A DNA stretch of 64,000 bases from CAZCDS01 sp964497585 (GTDB lineage Bacteria > Desulfobacterota > Desulfomonilia > Desulfomonilales > Desulfomonilaceae), in contig CAZCDS010000015.1 in NCBI GenBank assembly GCA_964497585.1, positions 1 through 64,000 of the forward strand. Direction: 5' to 3'. Below the pieces are notes generated by a model. That model made no database searches. It had not been told where the DNA came from and saw only the letters and a program-made list of their open reading frames with translations. A program made the position numbers and the translations under genes. Shown here one piece after another: positions 42,727-50,288 of the stretch (position 1 is the first letter of the stretch; every line of letters starts with the position of its first letter).

Positions 42727-43281
42727 CTATGAGGTGCTCATTTCTTGCGGCTCGCACGTGAGGACGTTTCTCTCATCGACCTCAAAGGTGCAATGCTCCT
42801 CAAGGATGGATTTGAGCTGCCGGCGTGCACGGTGGAGCCGCACCTTGGCGTTTTCGACGGATATCCCGAGAACGTCGGCAACCTCCTGGTGAGTGAAGCC
42901 CATGACGTCGAAAAGAATGATGACCGTTCGATGAGACTCGGGGAGCAGGTCAACCTTGTCCTGAATACACTGGCTCATTTGGGACTGCTCCAGTTTCAGT
43001 TGCACGGAAGCCTCACACGCGAGCTCGACTTCTCCTTCTTCCGAACCGGCTCTCGGAGACGTCTTTTTGACACTGCGAAAGTGGTCCCGGCAGAGATTGT
43101 GCGCGATCGCGAATACCCATGAAGAAGCCTTGGATTGATCCCGCAGGGTGTCCAGCTTCTCCCGGACCCGCGTGAAGGTCTCCTGGGTCAAGTCGTCGGC
43201 CGCCCATTCATCTCTGACGGTGGCCAGGATGAATTTTCTCACCGGCTCATAGTACTGATCGTAGATTTCCCAGAAGTTCAT
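42727..43281 (-). CDS. ECF-type RNA polymerase sigma factor
   Basis: 184 residues. Region 2 (residues 1-75, with DDLTQETFTRV and SSWVFAIAHNLCRDHFR) and region 4 (100-165, LPESHRTVIILFDVMGFTHQEVADVLGISVENAKVRLHRARRQL) are typical extracytoplasmic-function sigma features. It lies 22 bases after the AhpD-like gene on the same strand. No anti-sigma factor follows; the C-terminal tail CTFEVDERNVLTCEPQ carries two Cys that could be redox-active (speculative). Confidence 0.9.
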   Translation of the reverse strand: MNFWEIYDQYYEPVRKFILATVRDEWAADDLTQETFTRVREKLDTLRDQSKASSWVFAIAHNLCRDHFRSVKKTSPRAGSEEGEVELACEASVQLKLEQSQMSQCIQDKVDLLPESHRTVIILFDVMGFTHQEVADVLGISVENAKVRLHRARRQLKSILEEHCTFEVDERNVLTCEPQEMSTS

Positions 43282-43303
43282 GTTAGGTTCCTTGCATTGT
43301 CCG

Positions 43304-43561
43304 TCAGCAGCAACATCGCCCGGAAGATGACGCCAGGCGTCCGCTTTCGCAGGCCCGACCGTCGAGCATTCTCTCCACAGAGCCCTTCATCTCTATTGTG
43401 GCTCCTTTCTTCACCTGGTGCCCGATCCCCGCGGCCTCCTTGACTTCCTCCACAGTGACATTCGCGGAATCGGCCTTGGCCAGGTAATGCTCGAAGCAAG
43501 GCACACAGTTCGCCGCGGTAGCCGCTCCCAAGCTTATCAGAATTCTCATCTTCTCGTCCAC
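43304..43561 (-). CDS. AhpD-like carboxymuconolactone-decarboxylase-family small protein
   Basis: 85 residues from the GTG at 43561 (AAGGAGA 6 bases upstream; the longer frame to 43609 is unlikely). It contains the AhpD-type peroxidatic motif with a CVPC pair (C19, C22) in AANCVPCFEHYL, so it may reduce peroxides. The C-terminus is Cys-rich, ending GRCCC plus an earlier GRACESG: an odd tail. It is transcribed together with the downstream ECF sigma gene; the pair may form a redox-sensing circuit (inference). Confidence 0.72.
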   Translation of the reverse strand: MDEKMRILISLGAATAANCVPCFEHYLAKADSANVTVEEVKEAAGIGHQVKKGATIEMKGSVERMLDGRACESGRLASSSGRCCC

Positions 43562-43754
43562 TGGTGATCTCCTTTCTGAAAAAGACTTTACACGTGTGAC
43601 GGGAAGCACGGGGAAAGGTTACACCGTCTCGCAAGAAAATCGATCTCATGAGTCACGGGATGGCGAGGCTGATGCAAACTCCGACCGCCAAGAGACCGAG
43701 AAATGAAAAGAGGAGATATTAACCACAGCGTGACGAAGCGAGGGAGAAGGTGAG

Positions 43755-43800
43755 GCTTCACCGGGAAGGCGTCTTTGCAGGAACGCCCTCTCCGGTATAC
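43755..43800. repeat. Dispersed intergenic palindromic repeat, copy D
   Basis: CCGGGAAGGCGTCTTTGCAG then GAACGCCCTCTCCGG: same core as copies A, B, C and E, with outer arms CCGG/CCGG. It sits just after the stop of the 43804-44331 gene on the minus strand. Confidence 0.5.
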
Positions 43801-43803
43801 CCT

Positions 43804-44331
43804 TCATTCCTCGACCCGGATTTCCCATTTGCACCACTCATTGGGGGGGTGTTCATCCGGCGGAGCGAAGAGACATCGTATTCGTGTATTGGGGTTCAGT
43901 TCCTTGAAAAACCCTTCCAGGTACGCGAGTTCCACCGGTTTGCAGGCCAATTCCATGAGTCCCGTGCCGGCCCTTAAATCCTGGTGAGGGCAGTGGGTGA
44001 CCGTTACCAGGCAGCTTCCCGCCTTCAATTCGATCTCGGGGCTCACGGAGACCCAGGCCGGGCTGAGCAGCATGAATTCCCGCATCTCGGTCATGGTGGC
44101 GACCCTCTCGATCGAGAGGCATCTCTTCAAGCGGCGGGCTTCGATCTGCCCGTATTGTCTCCAGACGGTCTCGTCGAACCTGAGTGCGTCGGTGATCCCC
44201 GCGGACTTCTCCGCCTCGAGGAACCACAGTCCGTCGAGCGTCAAGAGGAGCCGAGCATAGGTCCGTGCCAGGTCTATCAGTTCAGGCCTGGAAAGCTTTT
44301 CCAGGGCTTCGACTTCGGACAGTTCTTTCAT
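43804..44331 (-). CDS. DUF6125 / L-2-amino-thiazoline-4-carboxylic-acid-hydrolase-like protein
   Basis: 175 residues. TLDGLWFLEAEKSAGITDALRFDETVWRQYG is the characteristic N-terminal block of this family as I recall it, with further conserved Cys (C110 region HCPHQDLRAGTGLMELACKP). Members are cytoplasmic proteins of unclear catalytic role in anaerobes. A GGAGG site abuts the ATG. No operon partner beyond repeat D. Confidence 0.65.
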   Translation of the reverse strand: MKELSEVEALEKLSRPELIDLARTYARLLLTLDGLWFLEAEKSAGITDALRFDETVWRQYGQIEARRLKRCLSIERVATMTEMREFMLLSPAWVSVSPEIELKAGSCLVTVTHCPHQDLRAGTGLMELACKPVELAYLEGFFKELNPNTRIRCLFAPPDEHPPNEWCKWEIRVEE

Positions 44332-44681
44332 CCTCCGCGCCCCCTTGCGGCGACTACTCGAATGACATTCTCGCGTCGGTCAACCATCATCCCTGAACAT
44401 GAAAGCACGGCGTGCCGTGCCCTCACGGCGAACGGCCCGATCCCACATCAGTTGGATTAGGTTTGTCAAGAAGGTGATACCTTAATTTCGGGTTCGGTTG
44501 CAAGAATCTCTTCGATGCCCGATGACGAGGCATACGACTTCCAAATCCCCTTGAAATCAGGTATAATTTGCTCTCCTCGCTGGGTATCTGCGATGGGTTG
44601 TCCCTGCGACTTCAAAGCGATCTCTCCTGGTGAACCAAGGATACGACAAGATCCTGACGGTCTTCATTCAGGTAGCATGCC
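44332..44681. other. Intergenic region with hairpin and candidate promoter
   Basis: About 350 bases. GCACGGC (44405-44411) and GCCGTGC (44414-44420) form a 7-bp hairpin with a 2-base loop; sequence related to that at 9425-9452. A canonical -10 TATAAT lies at 44562-44567 with only a weak -35 (TTCCAA at 17-base spacing), about 115 bases upstream of the next gene. Confidence 0.45.
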
Positions 44682-46220
44682 ATGCCTCGAAAAGAAGAGT
44701 CGGCCGATTTCCGGAAAATCATGATCACAGGCCCTTTTTTTACCAGAGAACGTCTTCTGCTGGTGACCCGGCCGGAAGTCCTTGTGGGAGCTGTGTACCT
44801 GGTTGCGGGAGTGCTCGTGCTCTGGGACGCGACTATCAGGCTGGATCAGATGGCCCAGGCCTATCCTGATTTATCGCAACCCGTTCCCGACAGAATTGTC
44901 CAATGGGCCTCTTCGCGACTGCCAAAGCTATTGCCGAAATTGATCTCCACGGCCGCGTCTCTGATTGGATGCGTCGTGGGGATAATCTGGATCGTGTTCG
45001 GGATCGCGGGGTTTACCGAGGCTCAGAAGCATCTAAGTGAGACCGGTGACCCGGCCGAACCGGTGTGGACCGCGGAGTCTATCAGGACGGGCCTGCCCGC
45101 CTACTGGCGCGCCGCTCGGGGGCCGCTTCGTGCGGTCCTGAGAGCCTGGCCGCGCGCGCGGTCCATCAGTCCGGTTTCGTTCGGGCTTTTGGGATTTGCG
45201 GGGCTCTCGATCCTCACGTTCCTCTTCATGATTCTGGGGCTTGCGTTGGCAGGCTATGCCACGCAGTTCCTTCCCGGACTTCTGGAAGAGCATTTTCAGG
45301 TGACGTCCAGGATCGTCATCCCATCGGCCGAGCGCCTGTTCTCGCTCCTGGGGACGCTCATCTGGGCGAACGGGCTGATCGCGGCAAGCCTCTTGATCGT
45401 TCGAAAGCCGGAATGGTCGCGGACACGAGAATCTCTTGCGGTGCGCGGGGGAGGCGATCCACGGCTGTTCTTTGCTTTGCTGGAAGAGGCATATCGGATT
45501 TTCAGCGCAGAAGGATCCTCCCCTACGGGTCCGGTCCGGCTCGAAGCCGATGGCAGCTCTCTGACGAAAGGGACCCTCATGGAGAGCCGCCCGGAACCGG
45601 TCCCATCTCTTTCGCGGCCCGCGGGGATTCTGTGCCTCCCCGTGGCTGTGGGGCTGATCGTATGGGGATTTTCTCTACTGATCCACTTCACGAGACCTGC
45701 TGCCCCCTCTGACTGGGAAGAGTTTCTGACACGCTATCTGCTTGATTACGGTCTTGAATTGTTGACGGCTCTGGCCTTGATACTCGCGGGCGGGCATTTC
45801 GCGGAATGGGCAAGAAGGCTCTTGGGGGTGCAAAGGTTTCGATCCTCAATGGTGTTCTGCAGCCTGTCAGGTGCATCGGACACAGCCTCTCTCACATTGA
45901 AGGAAGCGCCGGCGCAGAGCTGGTCGCCTCATCCAAACGAGATCACATGGAGAGTCGACCAGGGGGGTGAGGATGCGAAGCCGTTCCAGGCCGGAGTGGC
46001 GGAGGAGAACGAGGGATTCCGAGCGGAGGTCGTCTGGGCGCAGACGCGCTCGGAATCGGCGAGCACAAAGGGGTGGCTCAAGTCAGTGCTGGAACCCGGT
46101 ACCAAGCCCGAGCCCCGATACGTGATCGACGTCAGACGAAACCAAAAGCTCGATGATCAGATGAAACAGGTCCTGGAGATTCCCTTTGGGGTAAGCTTTC
46201 AGAAAGAGTCGCATCGATGA
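44682..46220 (+). CDS. Large membrane protein of unknown function
   Basis: 512 residues. About five membrane helices: VLVGAVYLVAGVLVLWD, LISTAASLIGCVVGIIWIVFG, FGLLGFAGLSILTFLFMILGLAL, LGTLIWANGLIAASLLIV and LPVAVGLIVWGFSLLIHF, with another near 365-380 (LLTALALILAGG). The C-terminal 110 residues are soluble and charged. No family or motif recognised. Start is uncertain (M15 at 44724 is an alternative). It precedes the AmmeMemoRadiSam genes by 165 bases on the same strand, which may be coincidental. Confidence 0.65.
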   Translation: MPRKEESADFRKIMITGPFFTRERLLLVTRPEVLVGAVYLVAGVLVLWDATIRLDQMAQAYPDLSQPVPDRIVQWASSRLPKLLPKLISTAASLIGCVVGIIWIVFGIAGFTEAQKHLSETGDPAEPVWTAESIRTGLPAYWRAARGPLRAVLRAWPRARSISPVSFGLLGFAGLSILTFLFMILGLALAGYATQFLPGLLEEHFQVTSRIVIPSAERLFSLLGTLIWANGLIAASLLIVRKPEWSRTRESLAVRGGGDPRLFFALLEEAYRIFSAEGSSPTGPVRLEADGSSLTKGTLMESRPEPVPSLSRPAGILCLPVAVGLIVWGFSLLIHFTRPAAPSDWEEFLTRYLLDYGLELLTALALILAGGHFAEWARRLLGVQRFRSSMVFCSLSGASDTASLTLKEAPAQSWSPHPNEITWRVDQGGEDAKPFQAGVAEENEGFRAEVVWAQTRSESASTKGWLKSVLEPGTKPEPRYVIDVRRNQKLDDQMKQVLEIPFGVSFQKESHR

Positions 46221-46385
46221 ACTCTTGCCACACTTGAGACTGGATCGCTCCCCTTGATTTTCCACACGAGGATTCCTATTATGGGTAAGGCTGCCCGCGA
46301 CTGCCGTATGCTGTGATCAGAGACGGTTCCAGAGGTAGATTGGGACGGTGATTCGTGAATTGATTGAAGTTTAAGGGAACGTCTC

Positions 46386-47396
46386 ATGGTCACGCCGGCT
46401 TGGAGTCCCTCAATGCCGAAATCGGACGTCTTCATCTGCGAACTCTGCCCGAAACGATGTCGTATCGAGGAGGGTCAGAGCGGTGACTGCCGCGCGCGGA
46501 TCGTGGTGGACGGTCAACTGAGGGCGGTCACATACGGTCGGCCGTGCGCTGTTCACATCGATCCGATCGAGAAAAAACCGCTGTTTCATTTCTTGCCCGG
46601 GACACGAATCTTCTCCATTGCGACCGCTGGCTGCAATCTTCACTGCAAGAACTGTCAGAACTGGACCATCTCCCAGGTAGCTCCGCAAGATGTTCGAAAT
46701 ATTCGGCTCCCGCCCGATCGAGTCGTCGATGTGGCTTTGGTTCAGCGTTGCCGGTCGATTGCATACACGTACACGGAACCGGTAATCTACTATGAGTATG
46801 TGCTCGACAGCTCGATCCGGGCCCGGGAAAAAGGGGTGCGTAATGTCACGGTCACCGCGGGTTACATCAATGGCGAGCCACTCAAGCGGCTCTGCACGGT
46901 GATCGATGCGTCCAACACCGATCTGAAGGCGTTCAGCGACAACTTCTACCGGGAAGTGTGCGACGCTCGGCTCAAACCGGTGCTCGACGGAATGGTCATG
47001 ATGAAGGAAGAGGGTGTGTGGCTCGAGGTCACCAACCTGGTGGTGCCGACATTCAACGACGATCTGGAAATGATTCGTAAGATGTGCCGATGGCTCCTGG
47101 CGCATCTCGGGGCTGACACTCCCCTTCACTTCAGTCGGTTCTATCCGATGTACAAGCTCAGGAACCTGCCGCCCACTCCTGTGGACTTCCTGATGAAGGC
47201 CCGGCGGGAAGCCCTGGAAATCGGACTTCATCACGTGTACGTTGGAAACGTGCTCGGAACCGACGCGGAAAATACGTACTGCCCCCGTGACGGCACGCTG
47301 CTCATTCGGCGGACCGGGTACTCCATCATTGAAAACACCCTCAAAGACGGGAAGTGTCCGAAATGCAACGAAAAGATCGCGGGAGTCTGGAGCTGA
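46386..47396 (+). CDS. amrS: AmmeMemoRadiSam system radical SAM enzyme
   Basis: 336 residues. N-terminal CELCPKRCRIEEGQSGDC (C18, C21, C25, C35), then the radical SAM cluster motif CNLHCKNC (C83, C87, C90), and a C-terminal YCPRDGTLLIRR zinc ribbon with CPKCNE. This layout is characteristic of the radical SAM enzyme found with AMMECR1 and Memo proteins across bacteria, archaea and (separately) eukaryotes. AAGGGA lies about 8 bases before the ATG. The reaction is not known. The Memo-AMMECR1 gene follows on the same strand. Confidence 0.92.
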   Translation: MVTPAWSPSMPKSDVFICELCPKRCRIEEGQSGDCRARIVVDGQLRAVTYGRPCAVHIDPIEKKPLFHFLPGTRIFSIATAGCNLHCKNCQNWTISQVAPQDVRNIRLPPDRVVDVALVQRCRSIAYTYTEPVIYYEYVLDSSIRAREKGVRNVTVTAGYINGEPLKRLCTVIDASNTDLKAFSDNFYREVCDARLKPVLDGMVMMKEEGVWLEVTNLVVPTFNDDLEMIRKMCRWLLAHLGADTPLHFSRFYPMYKLRNLPPTPVDFLMKARREALEIGLHHVYVGNVLGTDAENTYCPRDGTLLIRRTGYSIIENTLKDGKCPKCNEKIAGVWS

Positions 47397-47397
47397 A

Positions 47398-47646
47398 ATG
47401 CGAAAGGACAGAACGAGACCCCCTCTGTGGGATTGCGAACCGGGAGCTCTTCAATCACTCGGTCAAGTAGTGCCGGGTGTCGTCCCCTGGGCAGAATCCA
47501 TCGCGCGTAGCGGTTGGAGGATACCACGGCGGAGCTTCTGTCTGATGAGTCTGGCGGCAATTTCTCTGTTTTTCTCCGGGAGACCCCGGAGCGTGCCGGC
47601 GATGGGGCTGTCGCGGCGACCTGCCATGTACGTCCGGAAGGAGTAG
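47398..47646 (+). CDS. Possible small protein with twin-arginine-like N-terminus (doubtful)
   Basis: 82 residues, beginning 2 bases after the amrS stop with GGAG 5 bases before the ATG. A segment RIPRRSFCLMSLAAISLFF resembles a TAT signal peptide. However it lies 47 residues from the start, and the rest is low-complexity and Arg-rich. It may be just an open frame in the gap before the Memo-AMMECR1 gene. Confidence 0.28.
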   Translation: MRKDRTRPPLWDCEPGALQSLGQVVPGVVPWAESIARSGWRIPRRSFCLMSLAAISLFFSGRPRSVPAMGLSRRPAMYVRKE

Positions 47647-47672
47647 GAAGGAAAAACGTCACTGAGGTGAGC

Positions 47673-49229
47673 ATGAAAGGACCGGGAATTCTCGAAATGG
47701 TTGCGGCGGTGTCCGCGCTGATCGTGCTGAGCACAGCCCCTCCCGGGCACGGCGAAGCGAGGCGGGAGGGACTCAAGGAGGTCCGGGAACCCGCGGTGGC
47801 GGGGATGTTCTATCCGAAGGATCCCGGGACGCTCCGGCGGCTCGTTACGGATTCCCTCAAATCGGCTGAAAAAGAAAAGTTCAGCCTCCCGATCAAAGCG
47901 ATTATGGCTCCTCATGCCGGGTACGCGTATTGTTCCAAATCTCTGGCCGCTGCGTACAAGCAGATCGAGGGGTCTGCATTCACGTACGATAGGGTGGTGC
48001 TCATCGGTCCGAGCCACCGGTGGCCGACGAAAGCAGGGGCGTTGAGTTCAGCCAAGACCTGGCAGACTCCGCTCGGGCCTGTACCGGTTGATACTGAGCT
48101 TGTTGACAAGTTCGCAGACATGAGCGACCGGATCGAATTCGATGATCGGGCGCACGCGCAGGAACACTCGCTCGAGGTGCAGCTTCCCTATCTGATAGCG
48201 GCTGCGGCCGGCAAGCCCTTCAAGATCGTGCCCATGCTCACCAACAGTTCCGATCCCCTTGACCATCAGATTGTCGCGCAAGCCCTTGCCAAACTTGCCT
48301 CGGGGCCTCGTACCCTGATCGTCGTGTCAACTGATCTGAGCCATTTCCCCAACGCGCACGACGCAGAGAGATCCGACAAGGCGATCCTCAAGGCCGTGGA
48401 ATCTCTCGATGCGGAAAAGGTGCGCAAGGAGAACCGGAGCCTGCTCAAGGCGGGCTACCCAGGCCTGTCCGTGACCATGTGCGGTCTCGATGGTGTTCTC
48501 TGCCTGGAACGGGCAGCCAAGAGCCTCGGGATCACCCAAGCGAAACAAGTCAGCTACACCAACTCGGCCATGGCGGGAGGAAGTGATCGGCGCGTGGTAG
48601 GCTATGGAGCCGTGATTTTCACGGGATCCGGAAAGGGGGCCGGGAAAGTGAAAACCGATGCGGTAACGCTCCGGTTCGATGATGAGAGCCGAAAAGAGCT
48701 TCTAGCCATGGCGCGGGCAGCGGTGAAGAAGGCCGTCGCGGGAGACTTGGTCTCATACGATCCGAGCGACAATCCCGAGTTGCAGACCCGGACCGGGTGT
48801 TTTGTGACCCTGAAAAACCAGGGCCGGTTGAGAGGTTGCATCGGCCGATTCACATCCGACGAGCCACTCTGGCACACCGTTCGGGAGATGGCGGTAGCGG
48901 CCGCGACGAGGGATATCCGCTTCAGAGCCAATCCGATCAAGCCACCCGAGGTACCGCAGTTGGGTGTGGAGGTCTCGGTCCTCTCGCCGCTCAGGAGGGT
49001 AAAAGATCCCCTGAAGGAAATCAAACTGGGGCGGGACGGAATCCTCATTCGAGACAAGGGCAGGAGTGGCACGTTTCTGCCTCAGGTAGCGACCGAAACG
49101 GGCTGGTCACTCGGCGAGTTCCTCGGGCATTGCTGCCGGGACAAGGCGGGGCTCGCGTGGGACGGATGGAAGAGTCCGACGGCTCAGATCTTTGCGTACA
49201 GCGTCACGATCGTACACGACGGTAAATGA
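47673..49229 (+). CDS. Exported Memo-AMMECR1 fusion (AmmeMemoRadiSam system proteins B and A in one chain)
   Basis: 518 residues from the ATG at 47673 (TGAGGTGAG site). Residues 1-30 look like a Sec signal peptide (EMVAAVSALIVLSTAPPGHG). Memo domain of about 40-310: VREPAVAGMFYPKDP, IMAPHAGYAYCSK, GPSHRWPT, HAQEHSLEVQLPYL and STDLSHFP, with His/Cys ligands of its metal site. AMMECR1 domain of about 330-515: GCFVTLKNQGRLRGCIGRF (the LRGCIG motif) and TGWSLGEFLGHCC. Usually these are separate cytosolic proteins or unsecreted fusions; the signal peptide suggests an envelope location here. The radical SAM enzyme lies directly upstream. Confidence 0.9.
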   Translation: MKGPGILEMVAAVSALIVLSTAPPGHGEARREGLKEVREPAVAGMFYPKDPGTLRRLVTDSLKSAEKEKFSLPIKAIMAPHAGYAYCSKSLAAAYKQIEGSAFTYDRVVLIGPSHRWPTKAGALSSAKTWQTPLGPVPVDTELVDKFADMSDRIEFDDRAHAQEHSLEVQLPYLIAAAAGKPFKIVPMLTNSSDPLDHQIVAQALAKLASGPRTLIVVSTDLSHFPNAHDAERSDKAILKAVESLDAEKVRKENRSLLKAGYPGLSVTMCGLDGVLCLERAAKSLGITQAKQVSYTNSAMAGGSDRRVVGYGAVIFTGSGKGAGKVKTDAVTLRFDDESRKELLAMARAAVKKAVAGDLVSYDPSDNPELQTRTGCFVTLKNQGRLRGCIGRFTSDEPLWHTVREMAVAAATRDIRFRANPIKPPEVPQLGVEVSVLSPLRRVKDPLKEIKLGRDGILIRDKGRSGTFLPQVATETGWSLGEFLGHCCRDKAGLAWDGWKSPTAQIFAYSVTIVHDGK

Positions 49230-49264
49230 TGTGATACAGGAACGTGCGTGAAAGGAGACGGAAG

Positions 49265-49429
49265 ATGGAAAGCCTGTTGGTTCAGGCTCTGATGCAGGCC
49301 GGGGCGGGAGCGGAGCCCGGATGGGTCGATTGGTGTTCCTACTGGGATTGGGTCTTTTGGATCGGAGCGCTCGTGGGCCTTGTGGGCGCGGTGGTTCTCT
49401 TTTTCCTGAGGCCGGTGGACACGGCGTGA
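49265..49429 (+). CDS. Small single-pass membrane protein
   Basis: 54 residues. AAAGGAGA lies 6 bases before the ATG. The helix VFWIGALVGLVGAVVLFFL follows an aromatic stretch (WVDWCSYWDW). It follows the Memo-AMMECR1 gene by 35 bases on the same strand, so may belong to its operon. No family recognised. Confidence 0.6.
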   Translation: MESLLVQALMQAGAGAEPGWVDWCSYWDWVFWIGALVGLVGAVVLFFLRPVDTA

Positions 49430-49578
49430 GATCTCTTTTCGCCTGTTGTTATAATTCTCTGGGATGTCAATAAGCTATTGACAAATGCTCATGTCCTGCT
49501 AAGGGGTCGGCTGTCCGAAAGGAGCCTGCCGCACCCTGAAGCGGGCCGACGGGCCGGATCTCCGAGTCCCGGAGAATC

Positions 49579-49983
49579 ATGACGCGCAGGCGCAATCGTG
49601 TTGGCTGGGCCGAGCAAGCCCGGCACGCGATCGCGTCGCGTTCAACGTCGGAAGCGAAGGGATCGCGGAGGCAACCGAACATCCTCAATTTTCAGCGCGT
49701 GGTACGACAGATTATGCAGATTGGCTGGTTCATGTTTGCTGAAGACACAACAAGCTCTGGTCGCCGATTGCAGATACCGGGGGAGGTTCCCGAGGAATTC
49801 GCTCATGCCGTGGCCACAGTCCTCCTCCTCGGTGTGGCGGGAGGCGACATGTGGGACCGGATCTACCAGCATCCTCCCGAAGTCTCACTGGGATGGATAG
49901 AAGGAATCCTCAAGGTCAACGAGAAGACCGGTCTTGTCCACTCGGACATCGGATGGTGGCGATACCAGGTGCTTGGGCACTGA
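49579..49983 (+). CDS. Hypothetical protein
   Basis: 134 residues or fewer. The first 35 residues are Arg/Ser-rich and unconvincing; the remaining part (from about GWFMFAEDTTSSGRRLQ) is protein-like, with EEFAHAVATVLLLGVAGGD and WIEGILKVNEKTG. The true start may be the ATG at about 49714. No motif recognised. Confidence 0.42.
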   Translation: MTRRRNRVGWAEQARHAIASRSTSEAKGSRRQPNILNFQRVVRQIMQIGWFMFAEDTTSSGRRLQIPGEVPEEFAHAVATVLLLGVAGGDMWDRIYQHPPEVSLGWIEGILKVNEKTGLVHSDIGWWRYQVLGH

Positions 49984-50086
49984 ACTCCGGCGGAGGCCCC
50001 TGAAAAAAACCGGCCCTTGAGCCGAGTGGAGAGGACTCTTTCGGAGAACTCCGAGCACGGGCGGGCCGGCGTTGAACACAACTCTG

Positions 50087-50116
50087 TTGGCGGTTCACTC
50101 TGTATCCTGCTATAAT
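50087..50116 (+). promoter_or_regulatory. Promoter upstream of the pseudokinase gene
   Basis: TTGGCG (50087-50092), an 18-base spacer, and an extended -10 TGCTATAAT (TATAAT at 50111-50116). About 170 bases before the start codon at 50289. Confidence 0.55.
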
Positions 50117-50288
50117 CCTCTCGCTTGCTACAATTATGGTACCACACACGCGCGGTGCGACCGACCGGGTGAAACACTGATTCTCCAGGGTGGGGATCGA
50201 GTCTCGTTTCGTGGACGCCGGATCCGCATTGAGGCGCCTGCCGTACCCGCAGGCCCGTGACAGAGGAGACAGCGTATCTGAGGAAATG

